A DNA stretch of 64,000 bases. Source: Clostridium_AT stratigraminis. GTDB lineage: Bacteria > Bacillota > Clostridia > Clostridiales > Clostridiaceae. Shown here in pieces: positions 42,213-50,816 of the stretch. Both the position numbers and the translations under genes were made by a program. The notes under the pieces are model-generated. The model was not told the DNA's origin. It saw only the letters and a program-made list of their open reading frames with translations, and searched no databases. Position 1 is the first letter of the stretch; each line of letters begins with the position of its first letter. The stretch is from the NCBI RefSeq assembly GCF_045310675.1, contig NZ_JBJHZZ010000009.1:54640-118639 (forward strand), given 5' to 3'.

Positions 42213-43388
42213 ATGGAAAGTATTAATTTAAAAGATAATATATTTTATGTTGGTGTTAAAAACCCTGAACTAAGAGTATTTGATGTAATTATGGAAACAA
42301 AAAAAGGCACTTCATATAATTCCTATTTAATTTTAGATGAAAAAATTGCATTAATAGATACTGTTAAGGATGGTTATTATGAAGAATTTTTAAACAATAT
42401 AAAGAATATTATAGGGGAAAGAAAAATTGATTATATAATTGTTCAACATACAGAACTGGATCACAGCGGGTCTCTTTCAAGATTATTAAGGGATTATCCT
42501 GAGGCAGTAGTTGTAGGGTCAATTGCGGCTATTAATAACAGCAGGCAAATAACAAATTTAGATTTTAAGTCCAGGGATATAAAAGAGGACTTAAACCTTG
42601 GAAATACAACCTTAAAATTCATTGCAGCTCCAAATCTACATTGGCCTGATACAATCTTTACCTATGCAGAAAAGCAGGAAGTTTTGTTTACTTGTGACTT
42701 TCTTGGTTGTCATTACTGTCCTATATCCAATCTTTATGAGGATTCATCTGAAGAATATTTTAATGAAATGAAATATTATTTTGATGTGATAATGGGACCC
42801 TTTAAAAAATTTGTTCTAACGGCGTTAGATAAAATAGAAGGTTTAAAAATAAGCCTTGTAGCTCCTAGCCACGGCCCTATACATAACCATGATATAGATA
42901 AATATTTAAATACTTATGGGAAATGGGCAGAGCATGAAATGCCTGAGGATAAAAGAATTGAAATATTTTATGTATCAGCATATGGCAATACAGAGAAAAT
43001 GGCAAAATACATAGAAACTCAGCTTACACTTAGAGGTTATAAAGCTTCAGCACACGAAATAACTTCAATGAGTATAGATGAAGCAGCTAGCCTTATTGAA
43101 AAATCTTCAGGTATACTTTTAGGTTCCCCCACAATTAACCAAGACGCTTTAAAACCAGTGTGGGATATTTTATCTGTTGTTTGCCCAATAACAAATAAAG
43201 GAAAGGCTGCAGCAGCTTTTGGATCCTATGGCTGGAGCGGGGAAGGGGTTAAAATGCTCTCTGATCGACTAAAAAGTTTGAAATTTAAAGTTGTGGAGGG
43301 CGGACTTATGTTTAAGTTTGTTGCTTTCGAGGAAGACTATAAAAAAGCGGATGATTATATAGAAAAATTTCTTGAGCTTATGAAATAA
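42213..43388 (+). CDS. Flavodiiron protein (FprA-type)
   Basis: A 391-residue cytosolic O2 or NO reductase that protects anaerobes. The metallo-beta-lactamase-like domain binds the diiron centre through HTELDH, then NLHWPDTIF, TCDFLGCHYC and APSHGPI. The C-terminal flavodoxin domain (about 252-391) binds FMN (YVSAYGNTEKMAKYI, LGSPTINQDAL, GSYGWSGEG). No rubredoxin or NADH-rubredoxin reductase gene is adjacent. GGGAGG lies upstream with a slightly long spacing. The two small acidic genes follow within 30 bases. Confidence 0.92.
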   Translation: MESINLKDNIFYVGVKNPELRVFDVIMETKKGTSYNSYLILDEKIALIDTVKDGYYEEFLNNIKNIIGERKIDYIIVQHTELDHSGSLSRLLRDYPEAVVVGSIAAINNSRQITNLDFKSRDIKEDLNLGNTTLKFIAAPNLHWPDTIFTYAEKQEVLFTCDFLGCHYCPISNLYEDSSEEYFNEMKYYFDVIMGPFKKFVLTALDKIEGLKISLVAPSHGPIHNHDIDKYLNTYGKWAEHEMPEDKRIEIFYVSAYGNTEKMAKYIETQLTLRGYKASAHEITSMSIDEAASLIEKSSGILLGSPTINQDALKPVWDILSVVCPITNKGKAAAAFGSYGWSGEGVKMLSDRLKSLKFKVVEGGLMFKFVAFEEDYKKADDYIEKFLELMK

Positions 43389-43417
43389 GTTAAATTGTAA
43401 CAAAAGGGGTGTAATAA

Positions 43418-43672
43418 TTGGAAGATAAAATGATTATGTCTTTTCTTAATGAGGAAGGAAATAAGGTTGATTTTGAAGCCGTAGCTGAAATTTACTTAGA
43501 AAATAAAAAGTATTTGATACTAGCGCCTGTAGAAGCCGCAGAAGAAGATGATGCCTATGTATTTAGAGTAGACAGTGAAGATGGTAAAGAGGTCTATAAT
43601 ATAGTTGATAATGACGAAGAATTCTTAAAGGTTAATAAGGAATACAAAAGAATACTTTATAATGATAAATAA
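43418..43672 (+). CDS. DUF1292 family protein
   Basis: An 84-residue acidic protein of the DUF1292 (YrzB-like) family, function unknown. It shows the pattern SFLNEEGNKVDFEAVAEIYLENKKYLILAP, then AYVFRV and YNIVDNDEEFLKV. The start is TTG with GGGGTG upstream. In Bacillus the family sits near the alaS-ruvX cluster, but here it follows a flavodiiron protein. Confidence 0.82.
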   Translation: MEDKMIMSFLNEEGNKVDFEAVAEIYLENKKYLILAPVEAAEEDDAYVFRVDSEDGKEVYNIVDNDEEFLKVNKEYKRILYNDK

Positions 43673-43693
43673 TTTTAAAGGGATGTGAAAACT

Positions 43694-44092
43694 TTGGATA
43701 AAGATAAAATAATTAAAATCTTAAGTGAAAATAATCTAAGCTCAATTGAAGAAATACCTTATAATGATAAAACCATAGTGTTAAGGTTTTTTTATGAATT
43801 TGATGAGGATGAGATAGAAGCTGCTAAGGCTTACTCCAATGATGAAAGTGAAGACGAGGAAAATGGAGATGAGTGGTATGAGGAATTTTTCCTACCTTAT
43901 CTAAATGATTTAGCTGTGGACAACATTGGAGAAATTATTGAAGATATTATGGATAAACTGAATATCGATTCTCAATTTGTTTCCTATGAAATGGATGAGG
44001 AAGAATACAGCTCAAGTGAATTTATTGCTGCCTTTTCTGAGAAAGAGAAGCTTAAAGAAATTGAAGATATTTTGGAAGATTTAGAATTATAA
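43694..44092 (+). CDS. Acidic protein of unknown function (132 aa)
   Basis: Not recognised. Strongly acidic, with runs such as SNDESEDEENGDEWYEEF and a Glu/Asp-rich C-terminus (EIEDILEDLEL). It has no Cys and no membrane segment. The probable start is TTG 43694-43696, ten bases after AAAGGGA. A GTG at 43685 lies only one base from that ribosome binding site. It follows the DUF1292 gene by about 20 bases and is likely its operon partner. It ends just before the 6S RNA promoter. Confidence 0.65.
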   Translation: MDKDKIIKILSENNLSSIEEIPYNDKTIVLRFFYEFDEDEIEAAKAYSNDESEDEENGDEWYEEFFLPYLNDLAVDNIGEIIEDIMDKLNIDSQFVSYEMDEEEYSSSEFIAAFSEKEKLKEIEDILEDLEL

Positions 44093-44117
44093 TTTTACTA
44101 AAACTAATATATTACAG

Positions 44118-44145
44118 TTGAAAAAAAGCAGAAACATGATATAAT
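44118..44145 (+). promoter_or_regulatory. Promoter of 6S RNA
   Basis: TTGAAA (44118-44123), 16-base spacer, TATAAT (44140-44145). The predicted transcript starts about seven bases later. Confidence 0.7.
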
Positions 44146-44151
44146 AATAAT

Positions 44152-44358
44152 ATACTAAATCCTGAGATGTACGCAAGGCTTATAACGTTCAACCACAGTA
44201 ATTCATAGGGATTTGCAACAGATTTGTTCTATGTCATGCTTCCTTGTATGGTTTATCCATACTTGTATATTTAGAAGAAGGCAGAATGCAGATGAGCAGA
44301 ACCCACCTGCTAATGTGCGGGTATGAACAAATAAGCTATACGGCACTTTGGGACCATT
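44152..44358 (+). ncRNA. ssrS: 6S RNA (SsrS)
   Basis: Binds the sigma-A RNA polymerase and tunes transcription in stationary phase. The 5' part CCTGAGATGTACGCAAG closely resembles the conserved 6S 5' end (CUGAGAUGUUCGCAAG in E. coli). The matching 3' part ends GGCACTTTGGGACC. GCTTAT..GTTC pairs with GAAC..ATAAGC to flank the central open bubble, which is followed by an apical hairpin arm. Length of about 205 bases, own promoter and downstream terminator all fit. No protein is encoded. Confidence 0.8.
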
Positions 44359-44371
44359 ACTAAAGTAAATT

Positions 44372-44400
44372 AAAACCACAAGTTCTAAACTTGTGGTTTT
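44372..44400. terminator. Bidirectional terminator
   Basis: AAAACCACAAGTT (44372-44384) pairs with AACTTGTGGTTTT (44388-44400), followed by ATTTTTT. It ends the 6S RNA precursor and the facing polyprenyl synthase operon. Confidence 0.9.
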
Positions 44401-44410
44401 ATTTTTTAAA

Positions 44411-45376
44411 TTAGTATTTTCTAAAAAGTAGATCTTCACAGAAACTAGTAAGGAAGTTTTTGCTATCACATTCAGGTAAAGTGCTTATCTTTTTAAAGGC
44501 TCTATCTGTATAACGCTTTGCTAAGGATTTTGCTTTATCTACTCCGCCTAAATCTAATGATAGACGTATTAATGAATCAATATCCTCATCTGTATAGTTG
44601 TCTTTTAAGAGTAATGGTAAAAGTGTCTCTTTATCTTTTTTTAGAGCATATATTAGGGGTAGGGTATATACACCTTCTTTTAAATCATTTCCAGTGGGTT
44701 TCCCTAGTTGATTATCTTCACTTGTGTAATCTAGAATATCGTCAATAATTTGAAAGGCCATTCCAATATCATAACCTATGTCGCCTAGAGTATTTACCAG
44801 CTCATTTGAACAATTTCCTTCAAAAGCACCGATATAAAAACTCATTGAAAATAAGGCAGCTGTTTTTGCAGCTATTCTTTTTAAATACTTTTTAACACTT
44901 ATCTCCTTTGAATAACGGGAGGAAAATTGTTCGATTTCACCTGTACATATATCAAAAATTGCATTAGAAAGCAATTTCATATTATCCATAGAAGTATTAT
45001 CCGTAAGCATCATAAAACAACGACTAAATAAAATATCACCCATGAAAACCGCATAATCTTTTCCGTATTTTGACTGTATTGTTTCCTTGTTTCTTCTTGT
45101 TTTTGCATCATCAATTATATCATCATGTACTAATGTAGCCATATGAAGCATCTCGATTACAGCTGCCAAATTACATAGCTTTTTTGAATCGTAATTACCA
45201 AAGCTTCCAGATAGCAATACAAAACCTGGCCTTAAAAGTTTTCCGCCTGAATCAATTAAGTCCAAAAGGGCATTTTCAATTAATTTATTATTATTTCTTA
45301 CGTTCATTTTCATAATTCTTACTACTTCTATTAAATCAGTGTTAAGTAGTTCAAATTTATTCCAAAAGTTGTTCAT
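44411..45376 (-). CDS. Polyprenyl diphosphate synthase (DmkB / HepT-like)
   Basis: A 321-residue trans-prenyltransferase making a long isoprenoid diphosphate, probably the side chain of a quinone. The first Asp-rich motif is in VHDDIIDDAKTRR and the second in FQIIDDILDYTSED. KYGKDYAVFMGDILFS is also typical. It is the last gene of the ndh2-eetA-eetB-dmkB operon. Its ATG follows the upstream TAA with no gap, and AAGGGTGAT inside the previous gene is its ribosome binding site, so translation is coupled. The context points to demethylmenaquinone for electron transfer and not cell wall undecaprenol. Confidence 0.85.
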   Translation of the reverse strand: MNNFWNKFELLNTDLIEVVRIMKMNVRNNNKLIENALLDLIDSGGKLLRPGFVLLSGSFGNYDSKKLCNLAAVIEMLHMATLVHDDIIDDAKTRRNKETIQSKYGKDYAVFMGDILFSRCFMMLTDNTSMDNMKLLSNAIFDICTGEIEQFSSRYSKEISVKKYLKRIAAKTAALFSMSFYIGAFEGNCSNELVNTLGDIGYDIGMAFQIIDDILDYTSEDNQLGKPTGNDLKEGVYTLPLIYALKKDKETLLPLLLKDNYTDEDIDSLIRLSLDLGGVDKAKSLAKRYTDRAFKKISTLPECDSKNFLTSFCEDLLFRKY

Positions 45377-45919
45377 TTAATCACCCTTAAAATATTTATT
45401 GTTTCTTATACTTGTGTAAAAAGGTAGTTTGTTTATATATTTCATTAGAAATCTTGAAGTAATACCAACAAAAAAACCAGTCCCAATACCAGCAACAGCT
45501 AGCACAGGTAAATATACTATAATATTTATATTATTAATAATGAGAGCAGCGGCAATAATTTGGCCTAAATTATGAAAGAATGCACCAGTAATACTAACTC
45601 CAATAATACTTATATAATTTTTACCTAATCTCTTAATAACATACATCGCTAGTAAGCTTAATATTCCACCAGATATGCTGTATAAAAAACTTGAAATAGA
45701 ACCACCAAATAGAGTAGATAGAATTATTCTTAGCATCATAACTATAAATGCATCCTTTAAAGAAAAGATGTATAAGCATACAGTAGTTATTATGTTAGAT
45801 AAGCCTAATTTCGCACCGGGTGCTATAAAGGGAATAGGAAGCATACCTTCTATTACATAAAGAACAAGTGCCTGAGCAACAAGTAAGGAGATAAAAGTAA
45901 TTTTCTGCGATTTTCTCAT
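45377..45919 (-). CDS. Gx transporter / HepS-like membrane protein (EetB-like)
   Basis: A 180-residue membrane protein with about five helices, often annotated as heptaprenyl diphosphate synthase component I or Gx transporter family. Conserved stretches are IEGMLPIPFIAPGAKLGLSN and ILSTLFGGSISSFLYSISGG. In the Listeria extracellular electron transfer locus the equivalent protein is EetB, role unresolved. It sits 11 bases after the NusG-II gene and abuts the polyprenyl synthase. GGGAGG precedes the ATG. Confidence 0.78.
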   Translation of the reverse strand: MRKSQKITFISLLVAQALVLYVIEGMLPIPFIAPGAKLGLSNIITTVCLYIFSLKDAFIVMMLRIILSTLFGGSISSFLYSISGGILSLLAMYVIKRLGKNYISIIGVSITGAFFHNLGQIIAAALIINNINIIVYLPVLAVAGIGTGFFVGITSRFLMKYINKLPFYTSIRNNKYFKGD

Positions 45920-45930
45920 TGAAACCTCCC

Positions 45931-46311
45931 TTAAAAGGATAAAGTATCGGATTCTGTATTTTCACCCTTTATTTGAACAACTAACTTATGAGGTAAGCAA
46001 ACCAATACAGAACCAGGTTTATTAATTGCACCATCCTTTATGCAAATTTTGTCTTTGCAATCAGCATCAATTATTCTAACTTTGCCATTATCAATTTCTA
46101 TTACATTCTCACCTAAATTAGTTTCAACTTTAATTTGTTCCTTTTTGCTATTATCTAAGGGAAGCTTTTTATAAAGCTTCCCTTTAACTTCAATTTCTAC
46201 ATATTTATTATTATAATTCTTTTGAGAATTATAAATAGCAAACCCAGAGGAACCAATGGTTATTATTACTAAAACAATTATAACTACGAAGTCTAAAGGC
46301 TTTAATTTCAT
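45931..46311 (-). CDS. NusG domain II-containing protein (EetA-like)
   Basis: A 126-residue protein with one N-terminal membrane anchor (about 8-28) and an external NusG domain II. The C-terminal half holds three conserved Cys in DADCKDKICI...VLVCLPHKLVV, a pattern shared by this family. In Listeria the matching protein EetA is required for flavin-based extracellular electron transfer. GAGGAAT precedes the ATG. It follows the NADH dehydrogenase by about 33 bases in the same operon. Confidence 0.78.
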   Translation of the reverse strand: MKLKPLDFVVIIVLVIITIGSSGFAIYNSQKNYNNKYVEIEVKGKLYKKLPLDNSKKEQIKVETNLGENVIEIDNGKVRIIDADCKDKICIKDGAINKPGSVLVCLPHKLVVQIKGENTESDTLSF

Positions 46312-46344
46312 TGTTATTCCTCGCTTTAAAAAGACATTTTTATA

Positions 46345-48150
46345 TTAATTCTTAGTTGCAGCATGTTCAATATAGAGGTAAGACTTTCTAGCAAATTTAG
46401 TATTGTTCCACCATTTTTTAAGGAATGGCATAACGTAATAATCTAATCCTAGAGCTCTTCCGCCTCCGCCTATTAAAGCAAAGCAAGCAAATATATACCA
46501 TAATATATCATATCCAGCCATACCAGATATTATAAAGTTAAGGCATAAGAAAATTGAACCTGCGCTTGCTATAAAAGTAAACAGTCCTGCTATTAAAGCT
46601 AAACCAAAAGCTAATTCTGTGAATACAATTATCACTTGGAACTGAAAACCAACTGGTCTTAACAAGTGCATAAAGCTAACAAAAAAGTGTGGTGGTGAAC
46701 TAAGTATAGGAGTTACAGTAGCTGCAGCTGCTTGAACACCTTCACCAGCAGCTGATGCTGAAGCAGTAGCATCAGGCATAAATAGAGGAATCTTTAACTG
46801 AGATAGCCAACCTGTATTAATTTTATTAATTGCTTCAAGAGTCCACATTACTCCAACATATACTCTTAAAATTGCAAGCCAAAAGCTATGTGATTTTGCA
46901 GAAGCATGACCGCCAAATATAGAACGTCTTTCCTTAATATCAAAGAACTCATGTTCAATGTAAGACCAACATGCATTGAATCCAGCAACACCAAATAAAT
47001 AGTGTAAATTTACAAAGTGTTTCATCAGCATAGCTAAGAAGCCGGATAAAGAAACACCTAGAAGACTAGCTACTGCATATCTGCTGCCAATTGAAACCAT
47101 CAATCCATGATAATTAGTCTTATGACCTTTCTTTTCCTTATGTGATAATTCTGCTGCAATATTGTCTACGGCAGTCTCTGCTGTTTGTATAGCAGTCTCA
47201 ACAATTTGAGGAAGACCCTTTCCGTTTTCTTCAATATATGAATTATCACCAATTACGTAAACATCGCTGTAATCAACAGACTGCATAAATTCATTAGTTT
47301 GGATCCTTCCAGCTCTGGAAGTAGTTAGCCCTAAATTTGCAGCAAATTTACTTGCTTGTACACCACAGGTCCAGATTAAAGTGTTTGTTTCAATTTTTGT
47401 TCCATCTTTTAATGTAGTAACTTCTTTATCTACATTAGTAATAGGGGAACTTTTTAAAATCTGTACACCCTTCTTTTGTAAATATCTTTCTGATTTTGCA
47501 ATAAGATTATCATTTAAAATTGGAAGTATTTTATCTAGAGCTTCAACTAAAATTAGTTTAACTTCTTTTTCATCAATGTAATAGTTTCTTGCAAGCTTTC
47601 CCTTCCATTCAATAAGTTCACCTAAAGTTTCTACACCGGTGAAACCAGCACCTGCAACAACGAAGGTAAGCATCTTTCTTCTTATCTCAGGGTTTCTTTC
47701 CTTTGAAGCTTTTCTAAACATATTTTCAATATGTTCTCTAATTTTTAAGGCATCATCAAGTGACCAAATGGTGAAGCTATTTTCTTTAACACCAGGAACA
47801 CCAAAGAAAGCTGGTTCACTTCCAGCACCAAGAATTAAATAGTCATAATCATAAGATTTTAACTCAGAAGATAAAGTCTTTTTGTTAAAATCTATCTTTG
47901 TAATTTCATCTAGAACAACGTTAACTTTTTTACCACTAAAGATCCTTTGTAAATTAATTTGAACACTATCTTGTTCAACTCTTCCACCAGCAACTTCATG
48001 AAGCTCTGTCATAAGTGTATGATAAGGATTCTTACCTATTAGAGTTATCTCTACGGCATCATCCTTTTTAAATTTCTTATGTAGCAATTTTGCTGCATGA
48101 ACCCCAGCATATCCTGTCCCCAAGATAACTATTTTTTTAACATTACCCAT
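46345..48150 (-). CDS. NDH-2 type NADH dehydrogenase fused to a DoxX-like membrane domain
   Basis: A 601-residue flavoprotein. Residues about 1-400 form the type II NADH:quinone oxidoreductase part: FAD loop VILGTGYAGVHAAKLL (8-23), NAD loop VVAGAGFTGVETLGEL (about 168-183) and the FAD motif VYVIGDNSYI. The C-terminal part (about 420-590) is a DoxX-type unit with four membrane helices (LRVYVGVMWTLEAINKI), split by an external Ala-rich loop. Plain NDH-2 is about 400 residues. The fused form is the Ndh2 of Gram-positive extracellular electron transfer loci. It should feed electrons from NADH to demethylmenaquinone. GGGAGG precedes the ATG. Confidence 0.85.
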   Translation of the reverse strand: MGNVKKIVILGTGYAGVHAAKLLHKKFKKDDAVEITLIGKNPYHTLMTELHEVAGGRVEQDSVQINLQRIFSGKKVNVVLDEITKIDFNKKTLSSELKSYDYDYLILGAGSEPAFFGVPGVKENSFTIWSLDDALKIREHIENMFRKASKERNPEIRRKMLTFVVAGAGFTGVETLGELIEWKGKLARNYYIDEKEVKLILVEALDKILPILNDNLIAKSERYLQKKGVQILKSSPITNVDKEVTTLKDGTKIETNTLIWTCGVQASKFAANLGLTTSRAGRIQTNEFMQSVDYSDVYVIGDNSYIEENGKGLPQIVETAIQTAETAVDNIAAELSHKEKKGHKTNYHGLMVSIGSRYAVASLLGVSLSGFLAMLMKHFVNLHYLFGVAGFNACWSYIEHEFFDIKERRSIFGGHASAKSHSFWLAILRVYVGVMWTLEAINKINTGWLSQLKIPLFMPDATASASAAGEGVQAAAATVTPILSSPPHFFVSFMHLLRPVGFQFQVIIVFTELAFGLALIAGLFTFIASAGSIFLCLNFIISGMAGYDILWYIFACFALIGGGGRALGLDYYVMPFLKKWWNNTKFARKSYLYIEHAATKN

Positions 48151-48214
48151 TTTTGGCCTCCCAGTTTGACAAATTTTTGTTTTATTTTATAACATATTAT
48201 ATGATTATATATAT

Positions 48215-48243
48215 ATTTTAAATTAAAAACTTCAAAATGTCTA
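48215..48243 (-). promoter_or_regulatory. Promoter of the ndh2-eetA-eetB-dmkB operon
   Basis: On the minus strand TAGACA (48243-48238), 17-base spacer, TAAAAT (48220-48215), about 65 bases upstream of the ndh2-like ATG. Confidence 0.5.
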
Positions 48244-48340
48244 CCTGTAAAAGAAAGTAAATTTAGAAATTATCAAAGAAATTAATGAAATTTATTGTAT
48301 AATTATCAAATGTGTAAAAACTAAATCTTCTGATATTATA

Positions 48341-48369
48341 TTGACAATGCTAAAATATGGTGTTAAGAT
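48341..48369 (+). promoter_or_regulatory. Promoter of the FMN-binding lipoprotein gene
   Basis: A consensus TTGACA (48341-48346), 17-base spacer, and TAAGAT (48364-48369). It lies 40 bases before the start codon, divergent from the ndh2 promoter. Confidence 0.75.
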
Positions 48370-48409
48370 ATTAACGAAAACAAAATATATTCGGGGGGAA
48401 TTGAATATT

Positions 48410-48889
48410 ATGAAGAAAATTATAACATTAGTAATGATAGCTGCACTTACAGTTACTGCTTTTGTAGGTTGCTCAAAGCCAGCAGCTCCAGCACCAGCTG
48501 ATACAAAACCAGCAACAACAACACCAGCTGATACAAAACCTGCTACAACAACACCAGCAACAACAAATGGGCCTAAAGATGGTACTTATACAGCTGAAGA
48601 TACAGCTGATTCACATGGATATAAAGGTGTAGTATCTGTTACTTATAAAGATGGCAAACTTACAAACGTTACATTTGATGAAGTAACTAAGGATGGAAAG
48701 AAAAAGAGAGATGACGCTAATTACAATTCTCAAATGAAGTCTCAAACTAAGGTTTCTGCTGTTGAAGCTCAAGATAAATTAACTAAAACATATCTTGATA
48801 ATCAAAAGGTTGATACTGTAACTGGCGCAACAGAAATGTCTGCTAGATTCAAGACTCTAGTTGAAAAAGCTATTGCTTCTAGTAAATAA
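48410..48889 (+). CDS. FMN-binding domain lipoprotein (PplA-like)
   Basis: A 159-residue exported lipoprotein. The signal peptide ends at the lipobox FVGC with Cys21. Residues 22-55 are a Pro/Thr/Ala linker with a 30-base DNA repeat (48493-48510 and 48523-48540). The rest is an FMN_bind domain (GTYTAEDTADSHGYKG). The motif DTVTGATEMSARF is where ApbE-type flavin transferases attach FMN, with Thr141 the likely acceptor. Listeria PplA has two such domains; this has one. It is divergent from the NDH-2 operon, suiting a terminal extracellular electron carrier. GGGGGGA precedes the ATG; an upstream in-frame ATG overlaps the promoter and is rejected. Confidence 0.85.
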   Translation: MKKIITLVMIAALTVTAFVGCSKPAAPAPADTKPATTTPADTKPATTTPATTNGPKDGTYTAEDTADSHGYKGVVSVTYKDGKLTNVTFDEVTKDGKKKRDDANYNSQMKSQTKVSAVEAQDKLTKTYLDNQKVDTVTGATEMSARFKTLVEKAIASSK

Positions 48890-48944
48890 TTAAGAATAAT
48901 TTATTGCAGATTTTATGGTTTTCAAACGGAAGACTAATAATTAG

Positions 48945-48970
48945 AAGGTTTTGCCTTATGGCAAAACCTT
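48945..48970 (+). terminator. Intrinsic terminator
   Basis: AAGGTTTTGCC (48945-48955) pairs with GGCAAAACCTT (48960-48970), followed by TTGTTTTT. It ends the lipoprotein transcript. Confidence 0.85.
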
Positions 48971-49130
48971 TTGTTTTTCAATGAAAAGTAAATCTTTACA
49001 CTAAACTTCCTTGTAAAATTAGAAATATCATCCCTCCACAATCTTAAAAAGCTGTAATCACTTTTTCCTTGATTAATTTAATATTTATTGTAGAATTAAT
49101 ATAACAAAAATAATAGAAAGAGGATTAAAT

Positions 49131-49301
49131 ATGAACGCTCAAGAACTTGTAAATAGAATTAACTTTTTATATAAAAAAAGTAAAGAGTCGGGACTAACTG
49201 AAGAGGAAAAAGTTGAACAAAAAGACTTAAGACAAAAATATTTAGATAATGTTAAAAGAAATTTCAGGGCGCAGTTAGACACAATTAAAAAGAAGAATTA
49301 A
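49131..49301 (+). CDS. DUF896 (YnzC-like) small protein
   Basis: A 56-residue helical-hairpin protein of the DUF896 family (Bacillus YnzC). It begins MNAQELVNRINFLYKKSKE and continues GLTEEEKVEQKDLRQKYLD and NFRAQLDTI, all family hallmarks. The function is unknown; in Bacillus ynzC belongs to the SOS operon next to yneA. AGAGG precedes the ATG. It leads a run of same-strand genes (hprK, 5-formyl-THF cyclo-ligase) with a 29-base gap to hprK. Confidence 0.88.
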   Translation: MNAQELVNRINFLYKKSKESGLTEEEKVEQKDLRQKYLDNVKRNFRAQLDTIKKKN

Positions 49302-49330
49302 ATTTAAGGTGTAAGAGGAAGTGAATTTAA

Positions 49331-50233
49331 ATGGCTGTCACTATTGAAAGCCTTATAGAAGACCTAAAATTAGAAATAATAATACAAGGTAAGGCTAATA
49401 GAGAAATAACCTACAGTGATATGAATAGACCAGGCCTTCAATTTTCTGGTTTCTATAACTATTTTGCTAATGAAAGAGTTCAAATAATTGGTATGGCAGA
49501 ATGGAGTTTTTTAGATGCCATGCAGCCAGAACTTAGAAGAAAGAGACTTAAGAAATTTTTTCAGTTTGAAACGCCATGTATTATTATAAGCAGGGGTTTA
49601 GAGCCTCATGAGGAGCTCATAGCTTCAGCAAAGGAAAATGGGAGATGGGTTCTTAGGACAAATAGCATTACAACCCGATTCATAAGTAAGTTAACTAATT
49701 ACCTAGATGATAAATTAGCTCCAGAAACAAGAATGCATGGGGTTTTAGTTGATGTTTACGGAATTGGTATTTTAATTACAGGAGAAAGTGGAATAGGAAA
49801 AAGTGAAACTGCACTGGAATTAATAAAAAGAGGACATAGATTAGTTGCAGATGATGCTGTGGATATAAAAGAAATAGATGGCATCCTTAAAGGGAAAGCA
49901 CCTTTTATAACATCTGGAATGATGGAAGTAAGAGGTATGGGTATTATTGATGTTCCAGCTTTGTATGGGCTAAGTTCAGTGCTTAATGAAAAAACTATTC
50001 ACATGGTTATATATTTAGAGCAGTGGAAGGACGAAGAGGATTACGACAGGCTGGGAATAGAACAAAATTATATCGAAATCTTGAACGTACCAATAAAAAA
50101 AATGACCTTACCAATAAGACCTGGAAGGAACTTAGCTGTAATTATAGAAGCTGCGGCGGCTAATTATAGGTACAGCCTTAATACAAGTATTTCTCCAGTA
50201 GATACCATAAATAGTAGAATAGGATTAGGGTAA
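49331..50233 (+). CDS. hprK: HPr kinase/phosphorylase
   Basis: Phosphorylates and dephosphorylates Ser46 of HPr, the switch for carbon catabolite control. The 300-residue protein has Walker A GESGIGKS (151-158), ADDAVDI, and the signature VRGMGIIDVPALYG. The N-terminal domain has ERVQIIGMAEW. The family's nucleotide site is complete. GAGGAAGTG precedes the ATG. It is followed six bases later by the cyclo-ligase gene. Confidence 0.95.
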   Translation: MAVTIESLIEDLKLEIIIQGKANREITYSDMNRPGLQFSGFYNYFANERVQIIGMAEWSFLDAMQPELRRKRLKKFFQFETPCIIISRGLEPHEELIASAKENGRWVLRTNSITTRFISKLTNYLDDKLAPETRMHGVLVDVYGIGILITGESGIGKSETALELIKRGHRLVADDAVDIKEIDGILKGKAPFITSGMMEVRGMGIIDVPALYGLSSVLNEKTIHMVIYLEQWKDEEDYDRLGIEQNYIEILNVPIKKMTLPIRPGRNLAVIIEAAAANYRYSLNTSISPVDTINSRIGLG

Positions 50234-50238
50234 TATAT

Positions 50239-50784
50239 ATGGATAAGAAAGAATTAAGAGAGTACATGAAAATTATAAGAGATTCCATGACAATAGAAAA
50301 TAAGGCAGACAAGGATAGTAATATTTTTAGCCAAATTATTATGAACAAGAATTATAATGAAGCTAAGACTATAATGACCTATATAAGCTTTGGATCAGAA
50401 GTAGATACACTATGTATAATAAAGCATGCCTTAGAGAATAATAAGATTGTTTCTGTACCAAAGATAATAAATAAAAGCCTAGGAATGAAGGCAATTAAAA
50501 TTGAAGCTCTAGGTGATTTAGTAAAGAATAAAATTGGGATATTGGAACCAGTTAGTTTTGATAATGAAATTGATGCAAAGGATATTGATCTGTTTTTGAT
50601 ACCTGGTCTTGCCTTTGATAAAAATGGTGGAAGAATAGGTTATGGTGCAGGTTATTATGATAGATTTTTAAAAGCTTCCGAGGTTAGCAGTATAAAAATG
50701 GGTTTAGCCTATGACTCCCAATTAATGGATGGGGTACCAATGACTGAAAATGATGTATATATGAATATTGTTATACATAATTAA
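50239..50784 (+). CDS. 5-formyltetrahydrofolate cyclo-ligase
   Basis: ATP-dependent conversion of 5-formyl-THF to 5,10-methenyl-THF. The 181-residue protein has KELREYMKIIRDSM, the IMTYISFGSEVDT segment and the phosphate-binding signature GGRIGYGAGYYDRFL. Length is normal. It is cotranscribed with hprK; the ribosome binding site lies in the last codons of that gene (AGGATTAGGG). Confidence 0.92.
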   Translation: MDKKELREYMKIIRDSMTIENKADKDSNIFSQIIMNKNYNEAKTIMTYISFGSEVDTLCIIKHALENNKIVSVPKIINKSLGMKAIKIEALGDLVKNKIGILEPVSFDNEIDAKDIDLFLIPGLAFDKNGGRIGYGAGYYDRFLKASEVSSIKMGLAYDSQLMDGVPMTENDVYMNIVIHN

Positions 50785-50816
50785 GTAAAACTGATTTTAT
50801 ACAAGTTGGTGAGTTT

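Noticed and set aside
44203..44469. 88-residue ORF on the minus strand across the 6S RNA
   Set aside because: It overlaps the 6S RNA, the terminator and the end of the polyprenyl synthase gene, and has no ribosome binding site.
48341..48409. Longer N-terminus for the FMN-binding lipoprotein
   Set aside because: It would start in the -35 box of the gene's own promoter and bury the signal peptide.
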